In this document: piece after piece, positions 60,222 to 64,000 of the stretch
Layout of the letters: each line of letters opens with the position of its first letter
Numbering within the stretch: position 1 is the first letter of the stretch
Assembly: GCF_031755915.1 (NCBI RefSeq)
Contig: NC_083384.1
Span: 18,445,001-18,509,000 of the forward strand
Reading direction: 5' to 3'
Length of the DNA: 64,000 bases
From: Ziziphus jujuba
Taxonomy: Eukaryota > Streptophyta > Magnoliopsida > Rosales > Rhamnaceae
Notes under the pieces: generated by a model
The model's database searches: none
Seen by the model: the letters and a program-made list of their open reading frames with translations, nothing else
Told to the model about the DNA's origin: nothing
Made by a program: the position numbers and the translations under genes

Positions 60222-60626
60222 CTATTTAAAGATGTTTTTGTTGTATAGAACTTTTTCTTCATTGTTGAGAGCTTTACTTAGTGGAAATTTGAAATTTTGG
60301 AAGAGATTAGTTGCTAACTTTTAAAAGTGTAATTTTTGTGATAATGGGTATGTATTTCTAGATTTTGTTGTGATAGTATTTGACTCAGGAGATTTGGTTT
60401 GGTTGTACTTACAAAATGAGAGGTTTCCAAAACAAATAAAGTCAAAGTTTATGCCGCATGGAAATGGACCTTTTCAAGTTTTAGAGCAGATTAATGAAAA
60501 TGCTTACAAACTTGACTTACCGGGTGAGTATAATGTTAGTACTACATTTAGTGTTGCTGACTTATCTTCTTTTTCTGCAGGTGATGATTTTGATTTGAGG
60601 GAAAATCATTTTCAAGCAGAGGGGAA
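60222..60626 (+). pseudogene. Rearranged pol patch and integrase end, element 6
   Basis: One frame with a single stop (60330) reads integrase (YRTFSSLLRALLSGNLKFWK, from 60245), then an RT-like piece (KCNFCDNGYVFLDFVV, where RT has [16 protein letters not shown]), then the integrase C-terminal domain (GDLVWLYLQNERFPKQ, KLDLPGEYNVSTTF). RT normally lies far upstream of integrase, so the order is scrambled. The frame continues through the polypurine tract (GCAGAGGGGAA) into the 3' LTR with a stop at codon 10 of the tail. Confidence 0.75.
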
Positions 60627-61739
60627 TGATGCGAATCTACCCGAACCCACATAACCAACAACCCACTAAGGTTCTGACCCGATACGGATGAAGATTGGGC
60701 CGATCACTAGAACTCAAAACAAGAGATTTAAGGACAACCTGGCTGCTTTTATATAGGGAGTAATTTATTCTCAAAAGGGCTTGTCAATACCTAAAAATAC
60801 AAAGCTTGTTTTAAGCGTCCAAGTGGTGGAAGCCGATACAGGCCTAGGTAGCTGTTTTTGTGCAAATTTGGACTCCCAGCAACAAGGAATGGTTCCAACA
60901 TTTCATGAAATTAATGAATATCAATAAGAGGACATGGAATCCAGCCAAGGTGGAATCATAACCATCTAAAAAGGACTTGTACAGACAGCATCTCAATTTG
61001 GCTGAAAATGTGCTGTTTAGCCGCTGGCTTTGACTTTTCTTCTTGTTTGACTTATTCCAATCAAGGGGAAATGTGTGGGAATCATTATTAATCATATTTG
61101 GAATTTTACATGGCATATGGAAGCTGATTTAGAGCCCAAACAAGCTGAAGATTGGTCAAAGAAACCTAAGTAGTCAACTAGTTTCCTAATTTGATTTTTG
61201 ACTTTTTGCTTTAAGAAATTAGTCTTTTATTTGGTTTCTAGTTATTATTTTCTGGAAAAATCAACTTAGAAAAGTTATTATTTTATTATTTTCATTGTAG
61301 ATTAATTAATTCCTAATTCAATATTAAAGGAATTAATTAATCCAAATTAGATTAGGAAATAGGTGAATTTCAGCCAAGCTAGGTTTCCTATTCTTTGGTG
61401 GTCGGTTTTACCTAGTTAATTAGGGTTTTATTTTTTAACTTTTTAGCCTATTTAAGGGCTTGTTTTATCAATAATAATCAGTACATTATTCATATAGAAA
61501 ATTATTTGTGAGATTGAATTCTCTTTATTCTCTTTGAACACCTAAAACACCATTAGTGAATAAGTGTTTTAGTTTGACTTATCAATAGGATATCCATCAC
61601 CTATTGTAGCGTCTTCATTATACCAAGGTTTCTAGTCATAGCTAGGTTAGGGGTTAAGGTGACCATTAAAACTTGAACATAATTAGATCTGGACTAACAT
61701 AATACGGGTTTAAGCGCAGATCATCCTAGGTTCATATCA
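60627..61739 (+). repeat. 3' LTR of gypsy element 6
   Basis: It runs from TGATGCGAATCTACCCG to TTCATATCA; 1,113 bp. The pol tail frame has stops (60655, 60670, 60754) but keeps its length: the terminal TAA at 60925 is 297 nt after the frame enters the LTR. Confidence 0.88.
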
Positions 61740-64000
61740 CAAAGATATTGAATCTGCCTCCATCTTTAACCGCTAATCATGATTATACGTTTGTAACCAT
61801 ATTTGAAGTAGCATAAATGTCCTACCTTGTCATGGCGAAACTCTGCCTCTGTTTGACGACCATCTTCTTTGACCACTACCACTGCGTTTAGATGTCACTT
61901 TTACTTTGCTACTAAAAGAATTATAATCCACATGTCTGAATCCTACCTATGTACTGTCTTTTAGTATCACTGGCTTATTGATGATAAAAACTAGACCTGG
62001 AAGCTTCAACATTGTTGAATATCGAACGATGACACTACCTTTTGAAATGACTAAGTTGTCCATAATAGTAGCATCCTTTGTCAGCTTGACAAATCACAAA
62101 GTGAAATCTACCATAAACATTACATGTAACACAATAATTTTAACTGAATCATCCATCTTAGTGACCATCAAGCTATCCAAAATGATAAGAACCACTGGTC
62201 AAATCCACTAACTGAGGAATAGTACCATGCATGAAGGTAACTCTATAACTTTCACAGCCTCAACACCAATACTACCTTCTTTAATATTGAAACTACCAGA
62301 AAATCTTAAACCATAACAGCCCCTTTTTAAATAATTTCTTATTGGAAATGCCCAAGAAAATATCACTAATAAGTCGACATCGAGCACTATTCAAAACATC
62401 CTGCCTTTTCAACCTCAAAAACTGCTCTTTCAATGGTCTTAGTTAAAATTGTAGCTAAACAATTTGTGGAATTCACTCTTTGTACAGTCTAATCTATACT
62501 CTCATCTAACTCATGTTGAATCCTAAGCCGCATCCACAACTACGAGGCATCTTTAGATCAATACGAAAGAAAAGTGAACTCAGATGTCACATCTAAACCA
62601 ATTCATACGACCATGATATATTCACGTGTCTAGATGGAAAAATAAAACATCGTAAAATAAAAAGATGTTACAACTCAAACATCGTAACTTAGTCAAAAAT
62701 TTATTAAGATGGAAGGTAATGTCCATAAAGATAAAAGAATATCAAAAGGAGATAGTGATGTAAATCAAGTGTCACATCACTAACAACTCAACATCAAGAA
62801 CAAGAACAATGTTAAGACAATAAAATAATTATCAGAAAGAAAAGGATGCAAACATAGGTTGAGACAATAGGATACCAAGTTAACAAAACTATTCTTGGAT
62901 CCTTCCTAGATATCCAAAGTTATCTAGCCGAGGGAAGCCTTACCAAATTTCCTATCGAAAATCCAATAAAATTTCTTTGTAATTAGATATAACCCAACAA
63001 TACAGATAAAGTAATATAAATATTTTTTATAGAATTCTCATGAAATTATCAATCAAAAATAATATAGAAGTCATATATATTAGGTTAATCCCCAAAGCAT
63101 TCTAAAGAATACAATGAACAAATGTAAAATAATGAAAGTGCTCAATATAGTATATATAGCAGAATTAAGTGAAAGAAAAAATATTTACTATTATTAGAGT
63201 CCAAGAAAAGGAAACAAAAGAATATTTATTATAATTAAAGTCAGAAAAGGAAATAGTACAGCAGCAATAGAATACCATACAAAAAATGAAGATGCCAAGA
63301 CATGATAGACATAACTTGTTAGTTGTGAACTAGGAAAACAGTTTAAAAATAAAACTATAGCGGATTTCACTATTTTGAAAGTTCCTCCTCTATTTTGGAA
63401 AATGCTTTTCACAATACCCTTGAATTTTGCCTAAAAATATAGCAAATCTCATACTTCATATTCAAAATATTTGTAAAAAAATACTAGTCAAAACCTTCTA
63501 TACTTCAATAAATATATTGTATTTTCCAAAAATAACATATAAAAAAATAACAACTTTATAATCATAGTCCATAAGATACTAGAATCTGTGTACCATGTCC
63601 AATATTGAATCCTGTCATACAACCCTTAACTTCATATGACCCTCAACATCCCTAAGGCTTCGAAGAGCTAAGACTTCTCAACCAGCCACTACATCATATG
63701 ATCATAGTAAGGGGTTGAGTAATTTCAACATAATTATAACTGTACCCATAACTAAATCCATGTCTATATTTGTCACCTTTGTATTGCTTGGCACACAGTA
63801 TCACCAATCCACACTTCACATCTATCCCATAACAAAATATCAATTTTTTTTTTTTTATCTCCATATCCAAGAACTCAATGTAACTATTTGACATATCACA
63901 TGCAAATCATATATAAATAAACTAAATGAAATAATCAAATCATAAATATTTTTACGATGCCAACAACATTACCATGTAAATTTATATAGCAGCAATCAAT
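61740..64000. other. Unassigned right flank
   Basis: I recognise no gene, RNA gene or element. Open frames are short and without motifs on either strand. The base composition at 61800-62640 is somewhat less AT-rich than the rest, which might reflect an old coding relic, but no domain could be named. Confidence 0.4.

Larger units (their letters stand above)
53690..61739 (+). mobile_element. Ty3/gypsy element 6 (5' truncated, split)
   Basis: Plus-strand remains: leader without its LTR and primer site, gag, protease, a severely reduced pol, polypurine tract and 3' LTR (60627-61739). Element 7 lies at the pol break (56753-60221). Pol between the pre-RT linker and late integrase is missing except for a short rearranged patch. 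Confidence 0.83.

Overview
This window looks like gene-poor, repeat-packed nuclear DNA of a flowering plant, probably a eudicot and probably pericentromeric. The grounds are strong AT-richness, plant-type LTR retrotransposons primed by initiator tRNA-Met, a CACTA (En/Spm) transposase relic, a 5S-rRNA-bearing TRIM of the Cassandra type, and a degenerate plastid ycf1 fragment. I see no intact host gene, tRNA gene, complete rRNA gene or CRISPR array. Every coding region is part of a mobile element or an organelle-derived insert, and all are broken.

Layout. 1-7195: right part of a CACTA-type DNA transposon, with a five-exon transposase pseudogene on the minus strand (4000-1499) and a subterminal/terminal region at 6596-7195. 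7196-8659: unassigned. 8660-18236: gypsy element 1 (minus), without gag, carrying a solo LTR inside a solo LTR (10223-12413) and a rearranged ycf1 insert (13538-14505). 18616-19315: three 233-bp tandem repeats. 19560-33214: a Ty1/copia element (plus), split by gypsy element 2 (plus, 22289-31304), which itself holds a truncated LTR in gag. 34361-34837: Cassandra-like TRIM remains. 34838-35134: truncated gypsy LTR. 35135-52688: gypsy element 3 (minus), whose 5' LTR is split by gypsy element 5 (39418-50729, minus, a chimera around an extra LTR at 46409-47360) and by a solo LTR (51072-52060). 52707-53316: a compact Cassandra-like LTR-PBS-PPT-LTR unit. 53690-61739: gypsy element 6 (plus), split by the pol-less element 7 (56753-60221, minus). 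61740-64000: unassigned. The label 'element 4' is not used.

All gypsy copies belong to one family. LTRs are about 0.95-1.13 kb, edged TGATRCGAA...TTCGTATCA, with a tRNA-iMet primer site 2-3 nt inside. Gag starts MADSR(I/V)R(R/K)G, has an RG-rich stretch and a CCHC knuckle, and is followed by PR, RT, RNase H and INT. The pol reading frame crosses the polypurine tract and continues about 100 codons into the LTR, a tail with a GPITRAQAKRFK motif that recurs in most of the copies. The RT looks chromovirus-like, possibly near the CRM clade, but the lineage is a judgement from memory.

How the parts relate: this family has repeatedly inserted into itself. The copies then decayed by LTR-LTR recombination to solo LTRs, deletions with short junction homology, frameshifts, and nonsense changes of the kind expected from deamination of methylated cytosine. 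Target-site duplications that I could read support several insertions: ATTTG/ATTTG at 51072-52060 (perfect), and TCGGT/TCGGC at 49557-50520 and TCCGG/CCCGG at 10470-11545 (one mismatch each).
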